Assembly (NCBI GenBank): GCA_965662365.1
Contig: CBFIHR010000058.1
Coordinates: forward strand, 1 to 28,179
Reading direction: 5' to 3'
DNA from: CAWVWD01 sp965662365
Lineage (GTDB): Bacteria; Bacteroidota; Bacteroidia; Chitinophagales; Saprospiraceae
DNA: 28,179 nt
This document shows positions 1-6,954 of this stretch, piece after piece. Position 1 is the first letter of the stretch. The number at the start of each line of letters is the position of its first letter. The translations under genes were made by a program, and so were the position numbers. The notes below the pieces were generated by a model. It saw nothing but the letters and a program-made list of their open reading frames with translations, was not told the DNA's origin and did not search any database.

Positions 1-348
1 CTAAGTATCCAAATCACTCGCTTCATAAATTACGCTATTTTATTGGTGACATTATTTGCTAAAATAAGTACTTTTTATGAATTTGACTTTTTGCTTTTGT
101 GATGTAGGATTCAAAAGGATTGAAAAAGATAACAGCAGATTTATAAATCGTAATATTCCTTGATTTGCGAGATGCGATTAAAATCAAGTTCCTCATTTCT
201 TTTTTAACCAAAACTTGTTTTGATTTTTACATCTCAAATTTATTATTTGAGCCTCACTTTATCCACAAAAATTCTTATTATTGTTAAAACAATCTTGGAA
301 AGGTTAAATTCGAATAACCACAGATTCTACCTGTGACAAAATTACGCT
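1..348. other. Intergenic region upstream of ggt
   Basis: No coding frame of useful length is open in this 348-base AT-rich stretch. It holds a short inverted repeat (CTCAAAT at 233-239, ATTTGAG at 245-251), a small hairpin (CACAG 319-323, CTGTG 331-335) just before the ggt start, and a 12-base word AAATTACGCTAT at 27-38 that recurs at 339-350 across the ggt start codon. No exact TAnnTTTG promoter box was found. The promoter of ggt presumably lies here but cannot be placed. Confidence 0.5.
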
Positions 349-2049
349 ATGAAAAAATACATCCTCCTATCACTTATCATTATTCTTTCGGCTTGTCGTC
401 AATTATCAGTGGAAGTCAAAGAACCATACGAAACACCTAAAACAGCGACAGGCAAACAAGGCGTTGTTGTATCGGCACATCCTGAAGCGACAAAAATCGG
501 CTTGGAAATTTTGAAAAAAGGTGGCAATGCGACCGATGCGTCGATTGCGGTGCAGTTGGCGTTAGCTGTTGTGTATCAACGTGCTGGGAATATTGGCGGT
601 GGCGGTTTTATGGTGCATCGCTCGGCTGATGGCGAAGTGACGACTTTGGATTATCGTGAAAAAGCTCCGATGGCTGGACATCGAGATATGTATTTGGATT
701 CGGCTGGTAATGTCGTTGATGGTTTGAGTGTTTATGGTCATTTGGCGGCTGGTGTTCCGGGTACGGTTGCTGGTTTGTTTGCGGCTTATGAAAAACATGG
801 TGGGAAATTATCATTTGAGGAACTGATAAATCCATCTATTGAGTTAGCAGAAAATGGTTTCTATCTGACTTCTAAAGAAGCAGAAACACTAAACGAAAAA
901 TTGGAAGACATTAAAAAATATAATACCAAATCCAATGCTTTTATGGAAAAAGACAGCTGGAAAGTTGGTGATAAATTGGTACAAAAAGAATTAGCCGAAA
1001 CGCTCAAACGGATTCGGGATAATGGTCAAGCAGGTTTTTATGAAGGCGAAACCGCAGATCTGATTGTTGCCGAAATGCAACGAGGAAACGGTATTATTAC
1101 GCACGAAGATTTGAAGAATTACGAAGCTGTTTGGCGAAAGCCTATTACATTTGAATACGATAATTATACGATTTCTTCAATGCCTCCACCGAGTTCTGGC
1201 GGAATTTGTTTGGCGAGTATTTTAGGCATGATTGAGCCGTATGATTTGCATGAATATGGTTTTCATGATGTTCAATCTATACACGTTATTGCGGAAGCGG
1301 AACGTCGGGCGTATGCGGATAGAGCAGAATTTATTGGCGATAGCGATTTTTGGAATGTTCCGATTTCAGGAATGACAAATGAGCAGTATTTGCAATCGAG
1401 AATGGCAGATTTTTCAGCAGAAAAAGCGACAAATAGCGAGGCTGTAAAGGCTGGAGAACCGCAAAAAGAAAGCGAACAAACGACACATTTGTCTATTGTC
1501 GATGCAGAAGGAAATGCCGTTTCTGTGACAACAACTTTAAATACCAACTTCGGTTCAAAAGTCGTGGTTGGCGGTGCTGGTTTCTTTCTAAATAATGAAA
1601 TGGACGACTTTAGTGCGAAGCCTGGTGTTCCGAATTTTTATGGTTTAGTTGGTAACGAAGCGAATGCAATTCAGCCACAAAAGCGGATGTTAAGCTCGAT
1701 GACTCCAACGATTGTAGAGAAGAATGACGAATTATTTATGGTCGTCGGAACACCGGGCGGCTCGACGATTATTACGTCTGTTTTACAAGTTTTTTTGAAT
1801 GTCGCAGAATACGGGATGACGGTCGAGGAAGCCGTAAACGCTAAGCGTTTTCATCATCAGTGGTTGCCTGACCAAATTTTTGTAGAAGAAGGATTTGATA
1901 AAAATGTCATCCAAGAATTAGAGAAATTAGGTCACAAAATTGCGTACCGAAGTGGCATCGGAAAAGTCGAAGCAATTGTACGAAAAGCTGACGGAACGCT
2001 GGAAGGTGCGGCAGATATTCGAGGTGATGATACGGCTCTGGGATATTGA
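349..2049 (+). CDS. ggt: Gamma-glutamyltransferase, lipoprotein
   Basis: Gamma-glutamyltranspeptidase (EC 2.3.2.2/3.4.19.13), which cleaves the gamma-glutamyl bond of glutathione and related peptides and hydrolyses or transfers the glutamyl group. The 566-aa length fits the family. Residues 1-16 form a lipoprotein signal ending in the lipobox LSAC (Cys16), so the enzyme is probably anchored to a membrane and faces the periplasm. DYREKAP (101-107) carries the substrate-binding Arg. TTHLSIVD starts at Thr378, the equivalent of the autoprocessing nucleophile that becomes the N-terminus of the small subunit. SSMTPTI and GTPGGS are the usual small-subunit motifs. The gene stands alone and converges on tyrA. 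The lipid anchor is a prediction; many family members are soluble periplasmic proteins. Confidence 0.95.
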   Translation: MKKYILLSLIIILSACRQLSVEVKEPYETPKTATGKQGVVVSAHPEATKIGLEILKKGGNATDASIAVQLALAVVYQRAGNIGGGGFMVHRSADGEVTTLDYREKAPMAGHRDMYLDSAGNVVDGLSVYGHLAAGVPGTVAGLFAAYEKHGGKLSFEELINPSIELAENGFYLTSKEAETLNEKLEDIKKYNTKSNAFMEKDSWKVGDKLVQKELAETLKRIRDNGQAGFYEGETADLIVAEMQRGNGIITHEDLKNYEAVWRKPITFEYDNYTISSMPPPSSGGICLASILGMIEPYDLHEYGFHDVQSIHVIAEAERRAYADRAEFIGDSDFWNVPISGMTNEQYLQSRMADFSAEKATNSEAVKAGEPQKESEQTTHLSIVDAEGNAVSVTTTLNTNFGSKVVVGGAGFFLNNEMDDFSAKPGVPNFYGLVGNEANAIQPQKRMLSSMTPTIVEKNDELFMVVGTPGGSTIITSVLQVFLNVAEYGMTVEEAVNAKRFHHQWLPDQIFVEEGFDKNVIQELEKLGHKIAYRSGIGKVEAIVRKADGTLEGAADIRGDDTALGY

Positions 2050-2063
2050 TAAATTGATATGAC

Positions 2064-2147
2064 TCGGACGTAGAATACTCAAAAGAGCGTCAAAATTCGC
2101 AGAAATTATTCACAAAAATCTGCGTACTCTCCGTATTCTACGTCCGA
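2064..2147. repeat. Large nested palindrome between ggt and tyrA
   Basis: A perfect 15-base inverted repeat (2064-2078 with 2133-2147) encloses a second stem (CGCAGA 2098-2103 with TCTGCG 2119-2124). The right arm reads as three 9-base variants in a row: TCTGCGTAC, TCTCCGTAT, TCTACGTCC (2119-2145). It sits in the gap between two convergent genes, so it may stop transcription from both sides, although there is no T-tract. The internal periodicity suggests a dispersed hairpin repeat rather than a plain terminator; that is inference. Confidence 0.7.
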
Positions 2148-2160
2148 ATTAAAGTCGCAA

Positions 2161-3042
2161 TTATTCACCATGAAAAGCGATTTTTTTCAACTCAATCCCT
2201 TTTAAAATTCTACCAATGTCATTCGCTTCTTCGATGCGCTCGTGAACGGCCTCGAACTCGCCTTTATCAATCATATCCTTGAATTGCTGTAATTGATTGA
2301 TGTACTCCTCTAAAGCAGCAGATATATTTGGAGCGTTTTCCTGAAAAATCGGTGTCCACATTTTAGAGGAAGATTTCGCTAAACGAACCGTTGAGGCGAA
2401 ACCTGTGCTAGCCATGTTAAAAATGTGTTTTTCGTTTTTTTCGATTTCTAAAACGGTCAATCCTAATGTAAAAGACGAGATATGCGACAAGTGCGACACA
2501 TAAGCGATATGTCTATCATGTTCGATAGGATTCATGTAAGTATTTCGCATTTTTAGCGTTTCCGCAAATAGTCGGTCGATTTTTTCAACGGCCCATCTAT
2601 AGCTCAAATCTGGCTCACAAATGATATTCACTTTCCCTTTAAAAAGTTCATATAAAGCGGCTTCTGGTCCGGTATTTTCTGTTCCGGCCAACGGATGACA
2701 AGCTACAAAGTTAGGACGATTGCGATGATTTTTAGCAGCTTCACAAACACCGCTTTTAGTCGAACCGACATCTATCAAAATTGCCTCTTCTTGCAAATTA
2801 TCCAGAATCGGCTGCATCAAAAAACGCATTGCGTTTACCGGAATTGCTAAAATAACTAAGTCTGCTGCTTGTACTCCAAGAACCAAATCCATCGTTTCAT
2901 CCACTATTCCTAATTCGACAGCTTTTTCGCAATGCTCTCGATTAATATCTACGCCAATAAAACGACTCGCATAGCCACTTTTTCGTAAATCTAACGCCAT
3001 CGAACCACCGATTAATCCTAAACCTATAACTGTTATTGTCAT
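2161..3042 (-). CDS. tyrA: Prephenate dehydrogenase
   Basis: Oxidises prephenate to 4-hydroxyphenylpyruvate with NAD(P)+ in tyrosine biosynthesis (cytosolic). The 293-aa protein starts with a Rossmann nucleotide-binding motif GLGLIGGS (7-14). GSTKS (93-97) and HPLAGTE (116-122) hold the conserved Ser and the catalytic His of TyrA dehydrogenases, and HDRHIAYVSHLSH (175-187) is the conserved helical-domain signature. There is no fused chorismate mutase or ACT domain, so this is the short monofunctional form. It is followed upstream by a ferredoxin gene on the same strand, 69 bases away. A minus-strand TAnnTTTG box lies at 3074-3081. Confidence 0.93.
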   Translation of the reverse strand: MTITVIGLGLIGGSMALDLRKSGYASRFIGVDINREHCEKAVELGIVDETMDLVLGVQAADLVILAIPVNAMRFLMQPILDNLQEEAILIDVGSTKSGVCEAAKNHRNRPNFVACHPLAGTENTGPEAALYELFKGKVNIICEPDLSYRWAVEKIDRLFAETLKMRNTYMNPIEHDRHIAYVSHLSHISSFTLGLTVLEIEKNEKHIFNMASTGFASTVRLAKSSSKMWTPIFQENAPNISAALEEYINQLQQFKDMIDKGEFEAVHERIEEANDIGRILKGIELKKIAFHGE

Positions 3043-3073
3043 TCGTCAATCTTGTATTAAAAAATTACGGTTA

Positions 3074-3081
3074 CAAAAATA
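3074..3081 (-). promoter_or_regulatory. Putative -7 box (TATTTTTG) for tyrA
   Basis: The minus strand reads TATTTTTG, matching the Bacteroidota -7 consensus TAnnTTTG, 31 bases upstream of the tyrA start. A TTGACA lies further upstream (3102-3107, minus strand), with a 20-base spacer, slightly longer than in the better promoter at 6861-6891. Confidence 0.5.
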
Positions 3082-3111
3082 GTGATAATTGCAATAGGAT
3101 TTGTCAAACGT

Positions 3112-3432
3112 TTATTTTATAACATTTTGCCCCCAAAAGCCATCATATTTTTTCAGTTCTAAATCACTTAGAACGACGCACTGACAAGCTAAACGCAAGC
3201 CATTTTTCATTGTGTGCGGTGGAAAATTGAGTCGCCATTCCTCCATTTTCGTCAATGGATTTACATCGCCTTTAATCTCAACCGCACAAGTTCCACAACT
3301 CCCCAAACCTTTACAATTGAACCAAGCTGCTTCACCATTGTGAGGTGAAAGATTTACTTGTCTCAATACTTTCCGTAGATTATCGCCTTTTTGGCATTTT
3401 ATTATTTGTCCTTTGAACTTGATCGTCGGCAT
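3112..3432 (-). CDS. 2Fe-2S ferredoxin
   Basis: Small electron carrier of 106 aa with a beta-grasp 2Fe-2S fold. Cluster ligands are visible as Cys40-x5-Cys46-x2-Cys49 and a distal Cys83 (RLACQC), the usual C-x5-C-x2-C...C layout. There is no signal peptide, so it is cytosolic. The redox partner cannot be told from context: its neighbour tyrA uses NAD(P) and needs no ferredoxin. The charged C-terminal tail after residue 90 is not part of the core fold. Confidence 0.88.
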   Translation of the reverse strand: MPTIKFKGQIIKCQKGDNLRKVLRQVNLSPHNGEAAWFNCKGLGSCGTCAVEIKGDVNPLTKMEEWRLNFPPHTMKNGLRLACQCVVLSDLELKKYDGFWGQNVIK

Positions 3433-3685
3433 ATTATAGCGTTTATTGTGAGTAAGTTTACTAATTTAATTAATGTAAAAATAAATGCGATAAAACTTTA
3501 ATCGTATCAGTCGATTATTGTTCACAAACCTTACAATTAGACATTTCGTTTTTCTAACATATCATCATAACTTGCCTTTAATAATTTCTTGTTTTTTGAA
3601 TTCTTTTGTAACAAAGCCAAAATCAAAATCGTCACCTTATCAAACAACCGAAAATAATCGGTAAAATGAAACTGAAATACTTTAG

Positions 3686-3931
3686 ATGAACTATTTACAA
3701 CACTTTAAAACTGAAATATTACCAATGAAAGAAAAATGCTTTCGGGTAGCTAATCGCATTACTGGTGATGTCTCGGAAGCGGAGGATGTCGTTCAAGAAG
3801 TATTTATTAAGGTGTGGAATTTACGAGATTCTTGGTCAAATTACACTAACCTTCAAGGTTGGACAATGCAAATGACGAAGAATAAAGCGATTGATAAAAC
3901 TCGGTCAAAGCACAAAAAACAGCTTCTTTAG
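3686..3931 (+). CDS. ECF sigma factor, N-terminal half (region 2)
   Basis: 81 aa. Residues about 10-75 form sigma region 2: ITGDVSEAEDVVQEVFIKVW is the core RNA polymerase-binding and -10 recognition helix, and NLQGWTMQMTKNKAIDKTR is the end of the domain. The last four residues (QLLL-like tail after KHKK) are out-of-frame. Without region 4 it should not recognise a promoter normally. Confidence 0.7.
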   Translation: MNYLQHFKTEILPMKEKCFRVANRITGDVSEAEDVVQEVFIKVWNLRDSWSNYTNLQGWTMQMTKNKAIDKTRSKHKKQLL

Positions 3932-3945
3932 ATGGTGTTTATGAT

Positions 3946-4203
3946 ATGCCTCAAACGGGAAAATCGCCCGAACAGGCAGCAGTTTTATCAGATACGATGC
4001 AGCAGATTAAAAAATTGATGTCAATGCTACCTGAGAAACAACGACAGATTATGCAGCTGCGAGATTTCGACGAGTTTACTTATAAAGAAATTGCAGATTT
4101 GTTAAATATTCCGATGAATCATGTAAAAGTAAATTTGTCACGAGCAAGAAAAACAATTCGACAAGCTTTAATTGAAATATCTTCTATTGGAGATTTAAAT
4201 TAG
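3946..4203 (+). CDS. ECF sigma factor, C-terminal half (region 4)
   Basis: 85 aa from the first ATG in this frame, but the frame is open further upstream into the A6 run, so the ATG is probably internal Met and not a real start. LPEKQRQIMQLRDFDEFTY and KEIADLLNIPMNHVKVNLSR form the helix-turn-helix of sigma region 4 that reads the -35 element. It ends 14 bases before the anti-sigma gene. Confidence 0.7.
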   Translation: MPQTGKSPEQAAVLSDTMQQIKKLMSMLPEKQRQIMQLRDFDEFTYKEIADLLNIPMNHVKVNLSRARKTIRQALIEISSIGDLN

Positions 4204-4217
4204 CAAGAAATTTTAAA

Positions 4218-4787
4218 ATGAGTAAAATGAAAGATAATATAAACATAGCAATTCTATTAGAAAAATATTGGGAAGGAGCAACTTCTTTGCAAGAGGAAGA
4301 AATGCTTACCAAATTCTTTTCTGAAAACGAAATCGCAGAAATTCCGATGGAGTTTCACGCTTTTCGACCACTATTTTTGGCGAAAGCCGAAACATACGAA
4401 CAGCAACTTGATAAAGATTTTGACCTAAATATTTTGACAATGATTGCAGAAGAAAAATTGATGCAGTCGGAAACAAAAGTTGTCGAAATGAACGCTAATA
4501 ATCAAAACGATGAAGTCCGTCGGTTGCGTTGGATTGCAGGAGTTGCAGCAAGTATCGCTTTGTTGTTGACCGCTTATATCTTCATACCGAAAACGAATAA
4601 AGAAAGTGTCATCGTACAGGAAACGGAACTGACAGAAGAGGAGAAAGCTGAGGCTTTAAGGGCTTATAAACAAACGAAAGCCGCCTTATTTTTTGTATCC
4701 ACCAAGATGAATGAAGGGACACAAAAAGCTGCTGAAGGTATGAATAAAGTTAAAAATTTAGATAAGGTCTTACAAGAGTTCGAGTAG
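4218..4787 (+). CDS. Putative anti-sigma factor, single TM segment
   Basis: 189 aa, 14 bases after the sigma factor, so almost surely co-transcribed. The N-terminal part (about 9-55, with LLEKYWEGATSLQEEEML) resembles the short cytosolic segment found in proteins encoded next to ECF sigma factors in Bacteroidota. One membrane helix is at about 105-124 (WIAGVAASIALLLTAYIFIP), followed by a charged extracytoplasmic tail of about 65 residues rich in Lys and Glu. The order sigma-membrane protein-exported proteins is typical of a sigma/anti-sigma pair. No zinc-binding ZAS motif (HxxxCxxC) is present. The role is inferred from position and topology, not from a proven domain. Confidence 0.65.
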   Translation: MSKMKDNINIAILLEKYWEGATSLQEEEMLTKFFSENEIAEIPMEFHAFRPLFLAKAETYEQQLDKDFDLNILTMIAEEKLMQSETKVVEMNANNQNDEVRRLRWIAGVAASIALLLTAYIFIPKTNKESVIVQETELTEEEKAEALRAYKQTKAALFFVSTKMNEGTQKAAEGMNKVKNLDKVLQEFE

Positions 4788-4876
4788 TCTTAGTGATTGA
4801 ATCACATTCACAAAAACTACAATACTATTTAAACTACTTCAACTAAAAGGAAATAATCAACTATTAAATAATAATC

Positions 4877-4901
4877 GGTCGTTGATGTAAGGTCAACGAC
4901 C
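4877..4901 (+). promoter_or_regulatory. Stem-loop upstream of first DUF4252 gene
   Basis: Perfect 9-base stem (GGTCGTTGA 4877-4885 with TCAACGACC 4893-4901) and a 7-base loop, 20 bases before the gene. No T-tract follows, so it is probably not a terminator. It may protect or punctuate the operon mRNA. Confidence 0.6.
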
Positions 4902-4921
4902 AAAATTAAACAAGAATAATC

Positions 4922-5431
4922 ATGAAATACGGAATGTTAATCATAGCATTTTTGATGCTATCAGTCAGTGGGTTTTCGCAAGTAGATGCAATTTCAAAGT
5001 ATTTTAACAGATATCAGGAAGACACCAGTTTTACGGTGGTCTATATTAGTCCGAAGATGTTCAAAATGATTTCAAAACTGGCAGAAGATGAAATAGAACC
5101 CGAGATACAAGAGGTCATTAAAGATTTGAAGGGCTTACGAATATTGACAACGAAACAAAATGGTATGAGATACTATAACGAAGTGACGAAGACCCTTAAT
5201 TTAAAGTCGTATGATGAATTAATGACGTTGCGAGATGGTAACAGTAACGTACGATTTCTGATCAAAGATAATGGCGATATTATTGAGGAACTCTTGCTTT
5301 TGGTTGGCTCAGAAGATGAGTTTGTGATGATTAGTTTTGTCGGAAAAATTGACTTGGAGAAAATTGCTAAATTGTCTAATGCTGCTGATATTGACGGTTT
5401 GGAATACTTAGAAAAAGTAGGTCAAGATTAA
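4922..5431 (+). CDS. Exported DUF4252 protein (copy 1)
   Basis: 169 aa with a cleavable signal peptide (about 1-19, ending VSGFSQ), so exported to the periplasm or outer membrane. The mature part matches the DUF4252 pattern: an N-terminal FTVVYISPKMFKMI segment, a central GLRILTTKQ strand and a C-terminal block SYDELMTLRDGNSNVRFLI followed by EFVMISFVGKIDLEKI. The biochemical role of DUF4252 is unknown. It is the first of two tandem paralogues behind the ECF/anti-sigma pair, which suggests that they are targets or sensors of that system. There is no lipobox Cys. Confidence 0.8.
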   Translation: MKYGMLIIAFLMLSVSGFSQVDAISKYFNRYQEDTSFTVVYISPKMFKMISKLAEDEIEPEIQEVIKDLKGLRILTTKQNGMRYYNEVTKTLNLKSYDELMTLRDGNSNVRFLIKDNGDIIEELLLLVGSEDEFVMISFVGKIDLEKIAKLSNAADIDGLEYLEKVGQD

Positions 5432-5456
5432 TTTAACCCTATCCTTTGTAATAGCT

Positions 5457-5493
5457 GTTCGCAATATATTGTATCTCTCAATATGTTGCGAAC
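5457..5493 (+). promoter_or_regulatory. Strong stem-loop between the DUF4252 genes
   Basis: 15-base stem (5457-5471 with 5479-5493; one G-U pair) and a 7-base loop, 19 bases before the second DUF4252 gene. Only four T residues follow, after CCG, so termination would be partial at best. Attenuation, processing or mRNA stabilisation are possible. Confidence 0.65.
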
Positions 5494-5512
5494 CGTTTTG
5501 ATAAAATAAAAA

Positions 5513-6037
5513 ATGAGACAGTTACTTTTAATTTGTAGTTTAGTTACACTCTCTTCTTCTGCATTTGCTCAGCAAAGTGTCAAGAAATTTTACAATAAAT
5601 ATAAACATAAAGAAGATGTAACTTCCATAAAGGTACAGGGCTGGATGATAAAATCCGTCTTGGCTTTTGTTGAAGATTTTGAGGGAGATGATATTGTTAA
5701 AAAAGTGACCAAACTACGAGTTTTAACAATAGAAAACGGCAATCCGGTTTCTGCTAAAGATCTTCACGAGTTGGTAAAAGACGCTAAAACTGAATCTTAC
5801 GAGGACTTAATGACGATTCGTGATGGCTCAACAAGTGTCAGATTTATGATTAAAGAAAATGAAGAAAAAATCAAAAACTTATTGGTTTTCGTTAGCGAAT
5901 CCGATGAGTTTGTGCTCATTAGTTTAGAGTGTAATTTGAAATGGAATGACTTAAAAAATATTGATTTTGATAAAGTAAATGGTGGCGAGGTATTTAATAA
6001 GCTACCTGCAAAGAAAGAGAATGTTCCGAGGGCTTAG
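5513..6037 (+). CDS. Exported DUF4252 protein (copy 2)
   Basis: 174 aa, signal peptide about 1-19 (SSSAFAQ). It is a paralogue of the preceding gene: SYEDLMTIRDGSTSVRFMI and DEFVLISLECNL line up with SYDELMTLRDGNSNVRFLI and DEFVMISFVGKI. The N-terminal half is more divergent and the C-terminus has an extra charged tail (KLPAKKENVPRA). Most likely arose by tandem duplication. It ends the ECF cassette, before a strong terminator. Function unknown. Confidence 0.8.
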   Translation: MRQLLLICSLVTLSSSAFAQQSVKKFYNKYKHKEDVTSIKVQGWMIKSVLAFVEDFEGDDIVKKVTKLRVLTIENGNPVSAKDLHELVKDAKTESYEDLMTIRDGSTSVRFMIKENEEKIKNLLVFVSESDEFVLISLECNLKWNDLKNIDFDKVNGGEVFNKLPAKKENVPRA

Positions 6038-6073
6038 GACTAAATTTATAAATCAATTTCTATAAAATAAAAA

Positions 6074-6108
6074 GAGCTTTCTCAAATATTAGAGAAGGCT
6101 CATTTTTT
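6074..6108. terminator. Bidirectional rho-independent terminator
   Basis: 10-base stem (6074-6083 with 6092-6101, one G-U pair), 8-base loop, then T6 at 6103-6108 on the + strand and an A-rich left flank giving T-rich sequence on the - strand. It separates the DUF4252 operon (+) from the convergent XRE gene (-). Confidence 0.88.
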
Positions 6109-6131
6109 GGTATCCATTTTCTTAGCTTCAT

Positions 6132-6611
6132 TTAATCACAATTATCATGATTCTCAATGACTTGAATCAAATACTTATGCGATTCCATTAAAGACTCTGC
6201 TACGCCCAAAAGTCGCTCGACTTCGTTGCTCAATGTTTTGATTTCGTCTGTAGGATGCTCAATTTTTTTCATGGTATAACTATGATAACAGTGCATGCCA
6301 TTAATCATACTATCAAACTGTACACATTGAGTTTTTATCCTCTCAAACTCATCATCTACCAGAATAGGTTCGGAGTTTATTTCGGTATCCGTATGAAGGG
6401 CTTCATTGCTCAAATCCGTCATTACGAAATCTGAAATACTCACTTGAAAATACTCAGCTAACTTCATCACATTTAGGATTTTAGGCTCGGCAATCGATTT
6501 TTCATAAGAGGCTATATTTCCACGCTTTAATCCTATTTTATCTGCTAAGTCACACTGACTCAGCCTGTGTTTCTTTCTTAAATACTTGATGTTGGTACTA
6601 ACAAAGTGCAT
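6132..6611 (-). CDS. XRE-family transcriptional regulator
   Basis: 159 aa. Residues about 7-62 are a Cro/C1-type helix-turn-helix: IKYLRKKHRLSQCDLADKIG and the recognition helix region GNIASYEKSIAEP, ending LAEYFQVSISDFV. The remaining residues (about 65-159) are helical and charged, probably a dimerisation region; no peptidase or sensor domain is recognised. No nearby toxin gene is present, so it is not part of an obvious toxin-antitoxin pair. It is divergent from the ECF sigma gene at 6955, and a 9-base inverted repeat in the shared upstream region (6732-6754) could be its operator. Confidence 0.85.
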   Translation of the reverse strand: MHFVSTNIKYLRKKHRLSQCDLADKIGLKRGNIASYEKSIAEPKILNVMKLAEYFQVSISDFVMTDLSNEALHTDTEINSEPILVDDEFERIKTQCVQFDSMINGMHCYHSYTMKKIEHPTDEIKTLSNEVERLLGVAESLMESHKYLIQVIENHDNCD

Positions 6612-6731
6612 TTGTCAATTATTTTAACATTTATAAGGTTGGTAATCTAAAGATACTATTTTTTTTCAATCTTAGCATTTTCCTAAATAAAACACTCAAA
6701 AAAAAACGCTATTTAATTAAAAATAGTTTAA

Positions 6732-6754
6732 AAATGATAAAAAAATTATCATTT
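6732..6754. promoter_or_regulatory. Inverted repeat, possible XRE operator
   Basis: AAATGATAA (6732-6740) and TTATCATTT (6746-6754) are perfect 9-base arms separated by five A residues. This suits a dimeric helix-turn-helix protein. It lies just downstream of a minus-strand TAATTTTG box, where bound protein would block transcription of the XRE gene. Inference from position only. Confidence 0.4.
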
Positions 6755-6762
6755 CATCATTT

Positions 6763-6770
6763 CAAAATTA
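6763..6770 (-). promoter_or_regulatory. Putative -7 box (TAATTTTG) for XRE gene
   Basis: Minus strand reads TAATTTTG, matching TAnnTTTG. No good TTG at the -33 position was found, and the leader to the start at 6611 would be about 145 bases, so this is tentative. Confidence 0.3.
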
Positions 6771-6860
6771 TTTTTGCAACCTTTTTTTACTAAAAAAACG
6801 ACATTTATTCAATTTGTTAAAGTTTTTAACTTAAAGCTTAAACAAAAAATGCAGAAAAAC

Positions 6861-6891
6861 TTGACAAGCATTGGATTTCCCCTTATATTTG
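6861..6891 (+). promoter_or_regulatory. Strong Bacteroidota-type promoter of ECF sigma gene
   Basis: TTGACA (6861-6866), a 17-base spacer and TATATTTG (6884-6891) match both the -33 and -7 elements used by the primary sigma factor of Bacteroidota. Transcription should begin near 6898, giving a leader of about 57 bases before the start at 6955. Confidence 0.75.
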
Positions 6892-6954
6892 TAGAGTAAT
6901 TGAAAAAAAAATTGACATACCCAATAATATAAACATATAAAACACAGATATATT

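Larger units (their letters stand above)
3686..4203 (+). pseudogene. ECF sigma factor, split by a frameshift in an A6 run
   Basis: Two adjacent frames together encode a complete ECF sigma-70 factor. Region 2 lies in the first (start 3686) and region 4 in the second. Re-reading one base at the A6 run 3914-3919 joins KHKK directly to TASLDGVYD and gives one 172-aa protein, the normal size for this family. The first frame otherwise ends at 3931 soon after the run. A missing A in the sequence, a true mutation, transcriptional slippage on the A-run or ribosomal -1 frameshifting would all explain it; the sequence alone cannot decide. The conserved downstream anti-sigma and DUF4252 genes argue that the system was functional recently. 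No -7 box was found upstream. Confidence 0.85.
6612..6954. promoter_or_regulatory. Divergent control region, XRE / ECF sigma
   Basis: 343 bases without a gene, very AT-rich, with A- and T-runs that may bend DNA. It contains the inverted repeat 6732-6754, a tandem ATCATTTC pair (6748-6763), a minus-strand TAATTTTG box (6763-6770) and the plus-strand promoter 6861-6891. Confidence 0.6.

Noticed and set aside
300..348. tRNA-like TTCGAAT word upstream of ggt
   Set aside because: No cloverleaf arms or acceptor stem can be formed around it.
2119..2145. CRISPR-like short repeats
   Set aside because: The 9-base units are contiguous, degenerate and without spacers, and no cas genes are present.
3946..4203. 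Stand-alone region-4-only sigma protein
   Set aside because: The frame is open upstream of the ATG and continues seamlessly from the region 2 frame at the A6 run, so the ATG is most likely an internal Met.
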